64,000 nucleotides of DNA from Mesorhizobium loti (GCA_014189435.1 CP050293.1:2299001-2363000), one strand, 5' to 3'. Positions 1 to 9,424 are shown, counted from the first letter of the stretch. The notes: generated by a model not told the origin, from the letters alone. Made by a program: numbers and translations.

Positions 1-1412
1 ACGGCGCGCGCCCGGCCGGCGCCGGCGGCATGCAGGATGTCCAGCCGCGTGCCGTCGCCATAATAGACCTTGAAGCCGAAATCGGCCGCCGCCTGGATCA
101 TTTCGACATCATTGTCGATGATCGAGACGTCGATGCCGCGCAGCAGCAGCGGCTGGCTGGCGATCTGGCCGAAGCGGCCGAAACCGATGACCAGCACGCT
201 GCCGGTCAGGCCATCGGCGACATCGACCCCGTCGAGCGACTGCTCGTCGCGCGGTGTCAGATAGCGCAGCGCGATGATCGCCAGCGGCGTCAGCACCATG
301 GAGATGATGACGATCGCCGTCAGCGTCGCGTTGGCGTTGCCGTCGATGATGCCGACTGCCGCGGCCGCCGAATAAAGGACGAACGCGAATTCGCCGCCTT
401 GCGCCATGAAGACCGCGCGCTCAAGCGCTTCGCGGTGGCCTGACTTCAGGATACGGGCGACGATGTAGATGCCGAACGCCTTCATCACCATGTAGGCGAC
501 GACATAGATGGCGATCAGCCGCCAGTTCGCGGCGACCACGTGCAGGTCGAGCGACATGCCGACGGCAAGGAAGAACAGACCGAGCAGGATGCCGCGGAAG
601 GGTTCGATGTCGGCTTCGAGCTGATGGCGGAAGGTCGATTCGGACAAAAGCACGCCGGCCAGGAAGGCGCCCATCGCCATCGACAGGCCGCTGAGTTGCA
701 TGGCGAGCGCGGATCCCAGAACGACCAGAAGTGCCGCCGCCGTCATCACCTCACGGGCACGGGCATCTGCCAGGATGCGGAAGAACGGATTGAGCAGATA
801 CCGGCCGGCCACCACCAGGCCGACGATCGCGGCGAGGCCAATGCCGACCTCGGTCAGCCGCTCCGACAGGCTGGTGTCGGCACCACCGGGCGCCAGAAAC
901 GCGATCAGGGCCAGCAACGGCACGATGGCCAGATCCTCGAGCAGCAGGACCGATACGATGCGCTGGCCTTTCGGTGCTGCGATTTCGCCGCGTTCCTCGA
1001 GAAGCTGCATGACGATCGCCGTCGAAGTCAGCACGAAGCCGGCGCCGGCGACGAAGGATTGCGCGATCGGAAACCCTCCCGCCACGCCGACACCGGTCAG
1101 CAGCAGCGCGCAGACGCCGACCTGCAGCGCGCCGAGGCCGAAGATCTCGCGGCGCAGGCCCCACAGCCGCGACGGCTGCATTTCCAGCCCGATGATGAAC
1201 AGGAACATTACCACGCCGAGCTCGGCGACATGAAGAATGGCTTCCGATTCGGAAAAGACGCCGAGGCCGAATGGGCCGATGACCACGCCCGCGGCCAGAT
1301 AGCCGAGGATCGAGCCGAGGCCCATGCGCTTGAAGATCGGAACGGCGACGACGCCGGCCGCAAGCAGCGCCACCACTTGAACCAGATCGCTGCTCGATGC
1401 CTCTACCGCCAT
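1..1412 (-). CDS. Kef-type K+/H+ antiporter (CPA2 family), 3' end outside window
   Basis: Reads MAVEASSSDLVQ from an ATG at 1412 and stays open to the window edge, giving about 470 residues of a family normally near 600. About twelve hydrophobic segments form a Na+/H+-exchanger domain. A Rossmann motif VLVIGFGRFGQ near residue 405 opens a TrkA-N (RCK) nucleotide-binding domain, as in KefB/KefC. The expected role is monovalent-cation/proton exchange at the inner membrane, gated through the RCK domain. No ancillary KefF/KefG gene is visible upstream, so whether it responds to glutathione adducts cannot be judged. The C-terminal part of the RCK domain is missing only because the window ends. Confidence 0.88.
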   Translation of the reverse strand, partial: MAVEASSSDLVQVVALLAAGVVAVPIFKRMGLGSILGYLAAGVVIGPFGLGVFSESEAILHVAELGVVMFLFIIGLEMQPSRLWGLRREIFGLGALQVGVCALLLTGVGVAGGFPIAQSFVAGAGFVLTSTAIVMQLLEERGEIAAPKGQRIVSVLLLEDLAIVPLLALIAFLAPGGADTSLSERLTEVGIGLAAIVGLVVAGRYLLNPFFRILADARAREVMTAAALLVVLGSALAMQLSGLSMAMGAFLAGVLLSESTFRHQLEADIEPFRGILLGLFFLAVGMSLDLHVVAANWRLIAIYVVAYMVMKAFGIYIVARILKSGHREALERAVFMAQGGEFAFVLYSAAAAVGIIDGNANATLTAIVIISMVLTPLAIIALRYLTPRDEQSLDGVDVADGLTGSVLVIGFGRFGQIASQPLLLRGIDVSIIDNDVEMIQAAADFGFKVYYGDGTRLDILHAAGAGRARA

Positions 1413-1576
1413 GCCGCCATTCCGCTTGTTCGAGGGCCGATTCGTTCATTTAGATTACTACAGCATCTTCTTGGGCTCATAATCTCAGTTTGTTCTCATT
1501 AAACCTATGGTCTGGAAGCGTTTTGTCGCCGCCCCAAAGGACTGCCAGACACGCGCTGGCGCATTCCTGCGTTTAA

Positions 1577-1592
1577 CCCGTCCTATTCACGA
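1577..1592 (+). repeat. IS1380 terminal inverted repeat, left
   Basis: CCCGTCCTATTCACGA pairs with the inverted copy at 3177-3192 with two mismatches. It is preceded by TTAA at 1573-1576. Confidence 0.82.
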
Positions 1593-1727
1593 GCGGCCTG
1601 GTTCCTTGCCGCTTGGCGTTCGGTCATGAAGGTGTGAGGCGTCTTTTTCACCGCAGCTGAGACTGGACTTTGGAACGCGCTGGAGGGTCAAGGTATCGGG
1701 TTCGGTGGGGCTTTGATGCCCCGGCGC

Positions 1728-3071
1728 TCATGGCCCTGCGGGCTGCAGCGTGATGGCGATCGTTCGGAACAGACTTGCTTCGGGACAGGCGGCGGCGAAG
1801 GCCAGACGGATGCGCGAGACGGTTTCGGTGACGCGGGCGCCGAGCTTGAGAAGCCTGAGCCGCAGTGTAGAGAACTCGGCGTTGCACAGATGATGGGTCG
1901 TGGGCACTGCCTCGCGCAGGGTGAGCATCAACCAGTATGCGGCGGTGTGCAGGACGAGACGGACCTGGTTGGCAATCGGTGAGCGGCAGCTGGTGCGGTC
2001 GGAGGCGAGCTGGCTCTTGTGCATCTTGATCAGGTTTTCGGCCTGGCCGCGGGCGCAGTAGATCACATCGTAGACATGCTCGGCGGAGCCTTTGTCGAGA
2101 TTGGTGACGACGAAGCGGATGTCGAGGCCGAGGGTGGTTGCCTCGATGCGGGCGCAGGCGCGGCGTTCCGTCCTCCAGGATTTCGCCTTGTATCGGGTCT
2201 CGGCATAGCCGCGCAGCACCGGCTTCTGCTCGAGCGCGCGGCGGGTGCGGATATCGTCGGCGGCTTCATCAACGAGACGCTGGAGAACCTTGTTGCCGGG
2301 CAATCCGAAGAGGTAGTCGACCGCATTGTCCTCGCACCATGCCATGACTTGCGCCCGGCCATAGTGGCCATCGCCGCGGATCAGAATGCGGGTGGTCGGC
2401 CAGCGGGCGCGGATGCGCCGGACAAGCCGGCGCAGATGGCCGCGGATCTCCTTGCCCGCCGGGGTCCTGCCAGGACGCAGGATCATGGCGACCGGGCGTC
2501 CTGTCGCGGCGTCGTAGATGTGGATCGGCAGGAAGCAACGCTCGTCGTAATGGGCGTTGAACAGCGAGAGCTGCTGATGGCCGTGAACGACATCCACCGT
2601 GTCGTCGATGTCGAGCGTGACGCTTTTGGGCGGCGCGGCATAGCTCGACAGCCACAGATCGACCAGCACCCAGCCGAGCCGGATGACGGTGCGCAGGTCG
2701 GGCAGGTTCTCGAGGCGCGAGCATGTCGGCTGCGAGCACAGATCAATCCCGCTGTCGGGCAGCCGCCCGCAGGCGAGCTTGAAGGCCGGGTCGGTGCGCA
2801 GCCGGTCGAGATCGTTGGCATCCTCGTAGCCGCATGCGATCGCAAAGATGCGGGCGCGCACAATGTCGGCCATGGCGTGCGTCACCCGCGCTGGATCGCG
2901 CGGATCGTGGATCGCGGCGGCCAGCCTGTCGGCCAGTTGCAGGCGTCGCTCGGCCGCTGCCAAAAGCATGACGCCACCATCCGAGGTGATGCGTCCGCCG
3001 TCAAACGCAGCTGTGATCTTCTTGCGTCCAACGGCTGGAAATGAGAGCGGCAGCAACGTATCATCGGTCAT
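1728..3071 (-). CDS. IS1380-family DDE transposase
   Basis: 447 residues starting MTDDTLLPLSFPAVG, a typical IS1380 transposase length. The N-terminal half carries the conserved block around FDGGRITSDGGVMLL. DDE catalytic residues can be placed at LDIDDTVD (residues 153-160), IRGDGHYGR (D234) and GQAENLIK (E345), in the order expected of the IS4-like DDE fold. The enzyme would cut and rejoin the element ends. No frameshift or internal stop is present, so the gene looks functional. It is the only gene of the element. Confidence 0.93.
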   Translation of the reverse strand: MTDDTLLPLSFPAVGRKKITAAFDGGRITSDGGVMLLAAAERRLQLADRLAAAIHDPRDPARVTHAMADIVRARIFAIACGYEDANDLDRLRTDPAFKLACGRLPDSGIDLCSQPTCSRLENLPDLRTVIRLGWVLVDLWLSSYAAPPKSVTLDIDDTVDVVHGHQQLSLFNAHYDERCFLPIHIYDAATGRPVAMILRPGRTPAGKEIRGHLRRLVRRIRARWPTTRILIRGDGHYGRAQVMAWCEDNAVDYLFGLPGNKVLQRLVDEAADDIRTRRALEQKPVLRGYAETRYKAKSWRTERRACARIEATTLGLDIRFVVTNLDKGSAEHVYDVIYCARGQAENLIKMHKSQLASDRTSCRSPIANQVRLVLHTAAYWLMLTLREAVPTTHHLCNAEFSTLRLRLLKLGARVTETVSRIRLAFAAACPEASLFRTIAITLQPAGP

Positions 3072-3176
3072 GGCGGGTGTGGCTCGCGAGAGGCGGTGGC
3101 AGGGTTGGCTTAGACAACCGAATCCTACGCTAAATCAATCGCTTAGGCTACATCCGCCAACCTCTCAGACGCAACG

Positions 3177-3192
3177 TCGTGCATAAGACGGG
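3177..3192 (-). repeat. IS1380 terminal inverted repeat, right
   Basis: TCGTGCATAAGACGGG is the inverted partner of 1577-1592 and is followed by TTAA at 3193-3196. It lies 105 bp upstream of the transposase start. Confidence 0.82.
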
Positions 3193-3305
3193 TTAAGTAC
3201 GGCGCGCGCTGAAAGTGGCCGGAAAGACGATTGTGTAGAACAGGTCGGGGCAAACGCCTCAGGTCTCCGCTTGCCTGCCGGACGTTCGGTATCTATAATT
3301 ATGAA

Positions 3306-4295
3306 ATGCCTGACTATTCGTCCCGACCGTCTTCGGCGCCACATATTCCGATGGATGCGCTCAGCGAAGTCCTACAAGACTTTCGCTTGAGTGGCGTCAG
3401 CTATGGCCGCTGCGAGCTTCGACATCCATGGAGCATCGCCTTCCCGGAACAACCGCTGCTTCGTTTTCACTTTGTCGGTCAGGGTCCATGCTGGATCCAT
3501 AGCGAAGCGCAAGGCTGGCAGGAGTTGCGCGATGGCGATCTGGCGCTGCTGCCGCAAGGCATCGCCCATCGGCTGGCCAGCGCGCCGGACGTTGCAGGCG
3601 GCTCGCTCGATGATTGCCAGGTGACCAAGTTGGGAAGCAACGTCTGCGAAGTGGTACGGGAAGGCACAGGCGCGACAAGCACCCTCTTCTGCGGCTCCAT
3701 GGCCTTGGGCGCCTGTGCGCTTAACCCATTGATCATGTTGATGCCGCCTATCATCAAGGGTTGCGACGTGGCCGGCAATGACCCGGTCGTTGGTCCTTTG
3801 CTGGCGGCTATGACCGTGGAGGCCGCGCAACCGCAGATGGGCAGCGCCACCATCTTGTCGCGTATGGCGGACTTGCTGACAGCCCGGCTCATTCGCTGCT
3901 GGGTCAATTGCACGGGAGCCTCGACCACCGGTTGGCTCGCAGCCATCCGCGACCCTCATATTGGCCGCGCTCTGGCAGCCATGCACCGAGACCCCGGCCA
4001 TAACTGGACGCTGGAAAGCCTCGCCAGCCTGGCAGGCCAATCGCGCTCGATTTTCGCCGAACGCTTCAGCGCTGTATTGGGGGAGGGTGCTGCACGCTAT
4101 CTCGCCCGTCTGCGCATGCAGCTTGCCCGCGAGTTGTTAGGGCAAAACGGCTTGTCGGTGGCCGAGGTCGCTACCCGTTTAGGCTATGATTCCGAGGCAT
4201 CCTTCGCTCGCGCGTTCAAGCGCATCACCAGTGTCTCGCCGGGCGTTGTGCGTCGCACAATTCCCGGACGAATAGACATGAATTTCGGATTTTGA
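3306..4295 (+). CDS. AraC-family transcriptional regulator with cupin N-terminus
   Basis: 329 residues from ATG 3306 (MPDYSSRPSS); a TTG at 3231 would add 25 residues that look non-homologous, and another ATG lies at 3351. The N-terminal half resembles the AraC-binding cupin type 6 domain (LRFHFVGQGPCWIH, DGDLALLPQGIAHRL). The C-terminal third carries two helix-turn-helix units (LESLASLAGQSRSIFAERF, then LSVAEVATRLGYDSEASFARAF). It lies 60 bp upstream of an MFS exporter on the same strand, the common arrangement in which such a regulator controls its adjacent efflux gene. The inducer is unknown. Confidence 0.87.
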   Translation: MPDYSSRPSSAPHIPMDALSEVLQDFRLSGVSYGRCELRHPWSIAFPEQPLLRFHFVGQGPCWIHSEAQGWQELRDGDLALLPQGIAHRLASAPDVAGGSLDDCQVTKLGSNVCEVVREGTGATSTLFCGSMALGACALNPLIMLMPPIIKGCDVAGNDPVVGPLLAAMTVEAAQPQMGSATILSRMADLLTARLIRCWVNCTGASTTGWLAAIRDPHIGRALAAMHRDPGHNWTLESLASLAGQSRSIFAERFSAVLGEGAARYLARLRMQLARELLGQNGLSVAEVATRLGYDSEASFARAFKRITSVSPGVVRRTIPGRIDMNFGF

Positions 4296-4331
4296 GGTAC
4301 ATATCATCCGAAGTGGCTCGTCTATGAAGAC

Positions 4332-4346
4332 CTCCAAACTTTGGAG
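4332..4346. promoter_or_regulatory. Palindrome overlapping the Shine-Dalgarno site of the MFS gene
   Basis: CTCCAAACTTTGGAG is a perfect 7-1-7 inverted repeat. Its right arm ends in GGAG, the ribosome-binding site 8 bases before GTG 4355. As DNA it could be an operator. As RNA, CTCCA pairs with TGGAG around a 5-base loop and would hide the ribosome-binding site. Both readings are inference. Confidence 0.45.
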
Positions 4347-4354
4347 ATCTTTCC

Positions 4355-5563
4355 GTGACAGACACAACATTACAGCTTGAAGACGCGGCGATAGACGTCG
4401 ATGCCGGTGCGCCAGCCGCGTGGAGCGCAGCCACCTGGTTCGCGGTCGTTTCATTGGCGGCCACCAGCTTTGCCCTGGTGTCGGCCGAATTCCTGCCCGC
4501 AGGTCTGCTGACGCCAATGGCACGCGATCTCGGCATCAGCGAGGGGACGGCCGGGCAGGTCGTCACCGCCACCGCTTCCGTCGGCGCCGTGACGGCCATG
4601 TTGAGCAATGTTCTCATCGGCCGATTGAACCGCAAGACGGTGCTGGTTGGCCTTAGCGCCTTGGCAGTCGGTTCCAATGTTCTCGCAGCGCTGGCGCCCA
4701 ATTTCTGGCTGTTGTTGCTGGGCCGGGCCGGGCTGGGAATCGCTCTCAGCGCTTTCTGGGCACTTTCGGTCGCCGTCGTGGCAAGGCTGGTTGGCGCGAA
4801 TGCGACAGGGCGGGGCATGGCTATCGTCACCCTCGGCGTCTCGCTCGCAACCATTGCCGCACCGTCGATGGGCGCGTTGATCAGCGACTGGCTGGGTTGG
4901 CGCAGCGCCATGGCCATGACAGCGGGGTTGGCCTTGCTTGCCATGCTGCTGCAATTGCTTAGTCTGCCGACCTTGCCTGCAACAGCAAGCAATAGTCTTG
5001 CAGACGTCCTTCGGCTGACACGGCGGCGTGGCATTCAACTCGGTATGCTTGCTATCCTTTTGCTGATGACGGGGCATTTTGCCGGCTCGGTTTATGTGCG
5101 TCCTTTCCTCGAACACGTGACTCTCCTTGCAACCGGGCCAATTGCCCTGGCGTTGCTGGGATTTGGCATCGCCGCTGTGATCGGCAACATTGCCGGTGGC
5201 CGCATGGCCGACGCCAATATCCACGTTGCTCTCGTGGCTACCGCCGCATTGATGGCGTTTGCGGCGCTGGCATTGGTTCTCTGGGGCGTGCACATTGGCG
5301 TTGCCTTTGGCTTCGCTACGCTGTGGGGCTTCGCCTTCGGCATGGCGCCGGTGGTGCTGCCGACAAATTTGTCTCGCGCAGCTCCTGACGCGCTGGAAGC
5401 GGCGGGCAGCCTGATGGTCGCCTCTTTCCAGATCGCCATCACCATCGGCGCGGTTGTCGGCGGCTATGTTGTGGACACCTATGGCCCTACAGCGCCTTTG
5501 ACTCTGACTGCTATCCTTGCCGCATCGACAGCCGTCTTGGCGCTGCTGCAGCCACGCAGCTGA
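4355..5563 (+). CDS. MFS transporter, NepI/AraJ-like efflux permease
   Basis: 402 residues with about twelve hydrophobic segments, starting at GTG 4355 behind GGAG at 4343-4346. The segment SAEFLPAGLLTPMARDLGIS followed by the loop motif GRLNRKTVL is typical of the drug/proton antiporter (DHA1) branch of MFS that includes NepI, AraJ and YdhP, which export purine ribonucleosides, sugars or drugs. It follows an AraC-type regulator, so regulated efflux of a small molecule is likely. The substrate cannot be read from sequence. Confidence 0.88.
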   Translation: MTDTTLQLEDAAIDVDAGAPAAWSAATWFAVVSLAATSFALVSAEFLPAGLLTPMARDLGISEGTAGQVVTATASVGAVTAMLSNVLIGRLNRKTVLVGLSALAVGSNVLAALAPNFWLLLLGRAGLGIALSAFWALSVAVVARLVGANATGRGMAIVTLGVSLATIAAPSMGALISDWLGWRSAMAMTAGLALLAMLLQLLSLPTLPATASNSLADVLRLTRRRGIQLGMLAILLLMTGHFAGSVYVRPFLEHVTLLATGPIALALLGFGIAAVIGNIAGGRMADANIHVALVATAALMAFAALALVLWGVHIGVAFGFATLWGFAFGMAPVVLPTNLSRAAPDALEAAGSLMVASFQIAITIGAVVGGYVVDTYGPTAPLTLTAILAASTAVLALLQPRS

Positions 5564-5743
5564 ACTTTGCTGCCGCCGACACAATAGCCTGAATCCTGCC
5601 GCTGGCGATGTTGCAGGCGCGATACACAAGTTGACACCGGGAACACGTTGCATCTTGCCACAATCGAAGGCTAAGGACGCTCGGCTTCGGCCATTGGAGG
5701 GTGAGCGACGATCAAGTCGCGCCCTTTTGAGGAGATGACTGAC

Positions 5744-6010
5744 ATGAAGAAGTTTTTGTTTGTTGCCGTCGGCCTGGCGGTGCTTGCCGGTTCGGCTTGC
5801 TCGAAGGCGCCTGAGTGCACGGCGGAGATCGCGACCAAGAAGGCGCAGGACATGGCTGCCGCGCTGCAGGAAGCGATCACCAAGGACCCGTCCAAGGCGG
5901 CTGATCTGACCGCCAAGGTCCAGGCGGTGACAACCAAGTATCAGGGCGCCACGACGTTGGCCGACGCCTGCAAGGCGTATGACGAAGTGACGGCCGCAAT
6001 CAAGGGCTAA
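5744..6010 (+). CDS. Small secreted or lipoprotein-like hypothetical protein
   Basis: 88 residues. ATG 5744 is preferred over ATG 5735 because GAGGAG at 5729-5734 is then 9 bases away instead of touching the start. MKKFLFVAVGLAVLAGSAC is a signal peptide ending in a loose lipobox around Cys19. The mature part is helical and Ala/Lys-rich, with two further cysteines (PECTAE, DACKAYDE) that could form a disulfide. No family is recognised. A strong terminator follows 28 bp after the stop. Confidence 0.68.
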   Translation: MKKFLFVAVGLAVLAGSACSKAPECTAEIATKKAQDMAAALQEAITKDPSKAADLTAKVQAVTTKYQGATTLADACKAYDEVTAAIKG

Positions 6011-6037
6011 CGCCCTGATTCTACCGGTTCAAACGAG

Positions 6038-6070
6038 GCGGCGACCGTTGGGTCGCCGCTTCTTTGTTTT
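6038..6070 (+). terminator. Rho-independent terminator after the 5744 gene
   Basis: GCGGCGACC-GTTG-GGTCGCCGC forms a perfect 9-bp stem (6038-6059), followed by TTCTTTGTTTT. It lies between two convergent genes; the T-rich run follows on the plus strand, so it mainly serves the upstream small gene. Confidence 0.8.
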
Positions 6071-6087
6071 CAGGGATCGATGATTGT

Positions 6088-6642
6088 TCAGTTCGGCGTG
6101 ATGGAGCCGACTTCGACGGCGTCGACGCGCTTCAGGCTCATGCCGATCACCGGCACCAACTGGTCGTCGACGCGCACTGCAATGGTCACCGTCATCGAAT
6201 TGTCGTCGGGGATGCGAGCCTGCATGACGCCGCGCAGCTGGTTGCGGTTGATGGTGAAGACCACCTTGCGGGCATCGACGACGTTGCCGCCGATGATGTC
6301 GAGGCCCGAACCGGTCGCGCCACCCATGAAGCTGCCCTTGTAGCCCTCGCGGCCCTTGCGCTCGATCTTGGCCGACATCGGCTGGGTGAACATGCCGACC
6401 CGGCAGCCGCCGTCGAGCGACATGCCGACCTTGCCGTCCGGCGTCGAGCCGGTGAAGCTGCAGTTGAACTTGGTGCCCTTGTACTTGCCGGCGACGATTT
6501 CGCCGGGACCGATCCATTTGCCTTCCGCCGACTGGAAGAACTGCTTGTCCGGCTCCGCCGCGGAGGCCGCTCCGGCAATGCCGACGAGAGCTGTGATCAC
6601 GGTTGCCAGGGGCAGGACGCTGGATAGTATTACACTTTTCAT
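6088..6642 (-). CDS. Exported hypothetical protein
   Basis: 184 residues from ATG 6642 (MKSVILSSVLPLATVITALV); an in-frame start at 6762 would place 40 non-signal residues before the obvious signal peptide, so it is disfavoured. Cleavage is expected after AGAASAAEP. The mature protein is glycine-rich beta-type sequence with GKWIGPGEIVAGKYKGTKF near its start and a conserved-looking MTVTIAVRVDDQLVPVIGMS near its end. It resembles unnamed periplasmic proteins of rhizobia; no function is recognised. It stands alone on this strand and converges with the 5744 gene. Confidence 0.68.
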   Translation of the reverse strand: MKSVILSSVLPLATVITALVGIAGAASAAEPDKQFFQSAEGKWIGPGEIVAGKYKGTKFNCSFTGSTPDGKVGMSLDGGCRVGMFTQPMSAKIERKGREGYKGSFMGGATGSGLDIIGGNVVDARKVVFTINRNQLRGVMQARIPDDNSMTVTIAVRVDDQLVPVIGMSLKRVDAVEVGSITPN

Positions 6643-6777
6643 CGACGACACCCGGCAACAAAGAGGCTGTTTGGAACCCGTCTGACCATGAACAAGATTG
6701 GTTAATGCTTCGTCACCGCGGCGCCGCCGCAAAGCAGTCCGGTGACAATTCCGCAGGTCCAAACGCTCCAGCCCGGC

Positions 6778-7887
6778 TCACTTGCCGGACGAGGTTGTTT
6801 CACCATCTTTCCTGGTTGCAAACGATGTCAGCGCCGAGAGGAAATCGCCCAGTCCGGGACGCTTCGCGGCGCTGAAGGGCAGGGGGCGCGCCGTCTCCAT
6901 CGCCGCGATGCCGATGCGCGCCGTCATCATGCCGTTGACGACGCCCTCGCCGAGCTTGGCCGAAAGGCGCGCCGCCAGGCCGTGACCAACGATCTGCTGG
7001 ACGAAACTGTCGCCGACCGCGATCGAACCGGTGACCGCCAGATGCGCCAGCACGCTGCGCGCCAGGCGGAAGAAACCCAGCGTTCCTGGCCGTCCGCCAT
7101 AGAGCTCCGACAGGCGGCGAATGAGCCGCCCGGCCTCGAACACGACGTAGGCGACATCGACAAGTGCGCGCGGACTGACCGCCGTCACCAGCGAGACGCG
7201 TTTGGCGGCCTCGAGAATCATCACCCTTGCCTTGGCATCGAGTGGCCCGAGAATTTCGGCTTCGGCCAGACGCACCAGGTTACCGCCGTCGATGATTTCG
7301 CCGCGCAGTTCGGCCAGCGCGCGCCGGCCGGCCGCGGTCTCGGGTTTGGCCGCGACAAAGGCCGACAATTCGTCGACGACCGATCGTGCCGCCTTGGGAT
7401 CGTCACGGGCGATCGCATCGAGCGCCCGCTTCTGTAGCTTTTCGACCTCGGCGAGGCGGGCGATGGCCAGGAACTCGCGAATCAGGATCACCACAAGCGC
7501 CAGCACGGCGATGGCGGCCATGCCCGCGGCCAGCCAGCCCAGCCATTCGGCGCGTGCAAAGAGGTCGCGTATGAGCTGATCGGTCCACAGGCCGACAGCC
7601 AGCGAAACCAGCACACCAAAGGCGCCGAAGAAGATGCTGCCAAGCAGCGAGCGTTTCCTGGGGGCGACGGCCGGTGGCGGCTCCGCGGCAATGATGTCAG
7701 GCTCGTCGAAGACGTCGACTTCCGCCGGTATGACCATCGCGACATCGGTCTTCATCGCGCGGGGTTTGCGCTGGGTGTCGGCCTGGACACGGCTACCGGT
7801 CTGGGCGCGGTGCGTCTCCGGCGCTTCTTGTCTCGATGTGGCTTCCGGCTCGATGCGGAATGCAGCCGGCTTGCGGGGCGCGGTCAT
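6778..7887 (-). CDS. ycjF: YcjF-family inner-membrane protein (TIGR01620)
   Basis: 369 residues. A charged N-terminal region of about 75 residues precedes two transmembrane segments (LLGSIFFGAFGVLVSLAVGL and a second near residues 115-140), then a helical domain with VTAVSPRALVDVAYVVFEAG and a DUF697-type C-terminus (SVLAHLAVTGSIAVGDSF). The ATG overlaps the stop of ycjX by four bases, as in the conserved ycjX-ycjF pair of proteobacteria, which is linked to envelope stress. The biochemical function is unknown. Confidence 0.88.
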   Translation of the reverse strand: MTAPRKPAAFRIEPEATSRQEAPETHRAQTGSRVQADTQRKPRAMKTDVAMVIPAEVDVFDEPDIIAAEPPPAVAPRKRSLLGSIFFGAFGVLVSLAVGLWTDQLIRDLFARAEWLGWLAAGMAAIAVLALVVILIREFLAIARLAEVEKLQKRALDAIARDDPKAARSVVDELSAFVAAKPETAAGRRALAELRGEIIDGGNLVRLAEAEILGPLDAKARVMILEAAKRVSLVTAVSPRALVDVAYVVFEAGRLIRRLSELYGGRPGTLGFFRLARSVLAHLAVTGSIAVGDSFVQQIVGHGLAARLSAKLGEGVVNGMMTARIGIAAMETARPLPFSAAKRPGLGDFLSALTSFATRKDGETTSSGK

Positions 7888-9361
7888 GCCAGATGATCTC
7901 CGATCAGGAACTGCAAGGCACGGTCGAGCCTGATATGCGGCAGCGACAGCGTAACGCCTTCGGCCGTGCGTTCGAGCTTTGGGGGACGGAAACGGACGAA
8001 GCGGATCGCCGGGTCCGCGGAGTCCTGCTTGTGATCGGCTCCCGAAACATCGAAAACAGCATCAATGTTTTCCGGTAAGTCACCGGGAAATATGGCTGTT
8101 TCTGTCTTTCCATCAAAGGTTTCACCGTTGATCCTCTCGCCGGCGATCGGCGTGCCGATGATGACGGGAAGCGTCTCCCGGCCCTGCTTGACGGTGCCTT
8201 CGCGCGTCGCGCGCACCGCCGCCATGGCCACGACATCGACATCGGCGCCGGTGAAATTCGCCCGGGCCACGGCGCGGTCGGCAAGCCGCCGCACGATCGC
8301 CTGCAGGCGGTCATGGCTTTCGTGATGCAGATGGTCGGCCTTGGTCGCGGCAACCAGTATGCGGTCGATGCGCCGCGAGAACAGGTCGGTGAGGAAGCTG
8401 CCCCGGCCGGGACGGAAACAGCTGAGGATCTCGGTCACCGCGCGCTCCAGGTCGGCCATGGCGCCGGGGCCGGCATTCAGCGCCTGCATGGCGTCGATCA
8501 GCACAATCTGGCGATCGAGGCGGGTGATGTGTTCGCGGAAGAAGGGTTTGACGACATGCGTCTTATAGGCCTCGTAGCGCCTGTCCATCATGGCGTGCAG
8601 CGACCCTGGGCGCGGACGCCTGTCGCCAATCCCAGCCAGGGGCGCGAAGGTCAGCGCCGGCGAGCCTTCGAGATCGCCGGGCATCAGGAAGCGGCCGGGC
8701 GGCAAGGTCGAAAGCGCGCGCTCGTCGAGCTTGCACGCCTTCAGATAGGCGGCGAAGCTCTCGGCCAACCGGCGCGCCGTCATTTCGTCGGCATCGGCGT
8801 TCGGGTCGATCCCGGCCGACAGCCCTCGCCAGGCCTGCGACAGGTCCTCGCGCACCGGCAGAACGGCCATTTCGAAGGCTTCGTGCGAAAAATCGGCGAA
8901 GGATTTGCCGAGCAGCGGCAGATCGAGCAGCCATTCGCCGGGATAATCAACGATATCGACCGACAGTCTGCCTGAGGAAAACATGCGGCTCCAGCCGGAG
9001 GCCGATTCATATTCGATGGTCAGCCGCAGTTCCGAAATGGCGCGCGTCGAATCGGGCCAGGCGCGGTCGTTGACCAGAGCGGCGATGTGATCCTCGTACT
9101 GGAAGCGCGGCACGGCGTCGTCCGGCTGCTGCTCGAGAAAGGCGCGGGCGATGCGCCCCGATTTCTGCGCCTCGAACAGCGGCAGGCGCCCGCCATGGAT
9201 CAGATTGTGGACAAGGGCCGATATGAACACCGTCTTGCCGGCGCGGGACAATCCGGTCACGCCGAGGCGCAGCGATGGGGAAAAAGCCCGGTGGCGCGGC
9301 CCGATAGCGTGTCGAGGGCAATCCTCGCCTCGTCGGTGAAGGTGGTCAGCGATGATGCCAA
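7884..9361 (-). CDS. ycjX: YcjX-family P-loop protein, frameshifted near its 5' end
   Basis: The main open frame (7884-9260) gives 458 residues beginning at the Walker A motif GLSRAGKTVFISALVHN and continuing with the DUF463/YcjX body (DIVDYPGEWLLDLPLLGKSF; ATKADHLHHE). A bare start at the P-loop would remove the beta strand before it. Reading upstream in another frame from TTG 9361 gives LASSLTTFTDEARIALDTL and then ATGLF, the usual N-terminus of the family, which goes out of frame at the run GGGGAAAAA (plus strand 9277-9285). Adding one A there restores ATGLFSPSLRLGVTGLSRAG. The gene is therefore disrupted by a one-base deletion, either real or a sequencing error. Confidence 0.82.
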
Positions 9362-9424
9362 AATATGCTCTCTCGGACTTCGGTCCGTCCGATATAGGCT
9401 CTGTATCAGGGCTTTGAAATGGCT

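Larger units (their letters stand above)
1577..3192. mobile_element. IS1380-family insertion sequence, complete
   Basis: A 1616-bp element with 16-bp imperfect terminal inverted repeats: CCCGTCCTATTCACGA at 1577-1592 and TCGTGCATAAGACGGG at 3177-3192 (14 of 16 positions match once inverted). TTAA flanks both sides (1573-1576 and 3193-3196), consistent with the 4-bp target duplication of this family, although TTAA is itself palindromic and could belong to the ends. One transposase gene fills most of the element. It sits between the Kef antiporter and an AraC regulator and interrupts no recognisable gene. Intact ends and an intact ORF suggest a recent insertion. Confidence 0.85.

Noticed and set aside
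540..1502. Long plus-strand ORF opposite the Kef antiporter
   Set aside because: Arg/Gln/His-rich shadow of the real gene on the minus strand; no domain.
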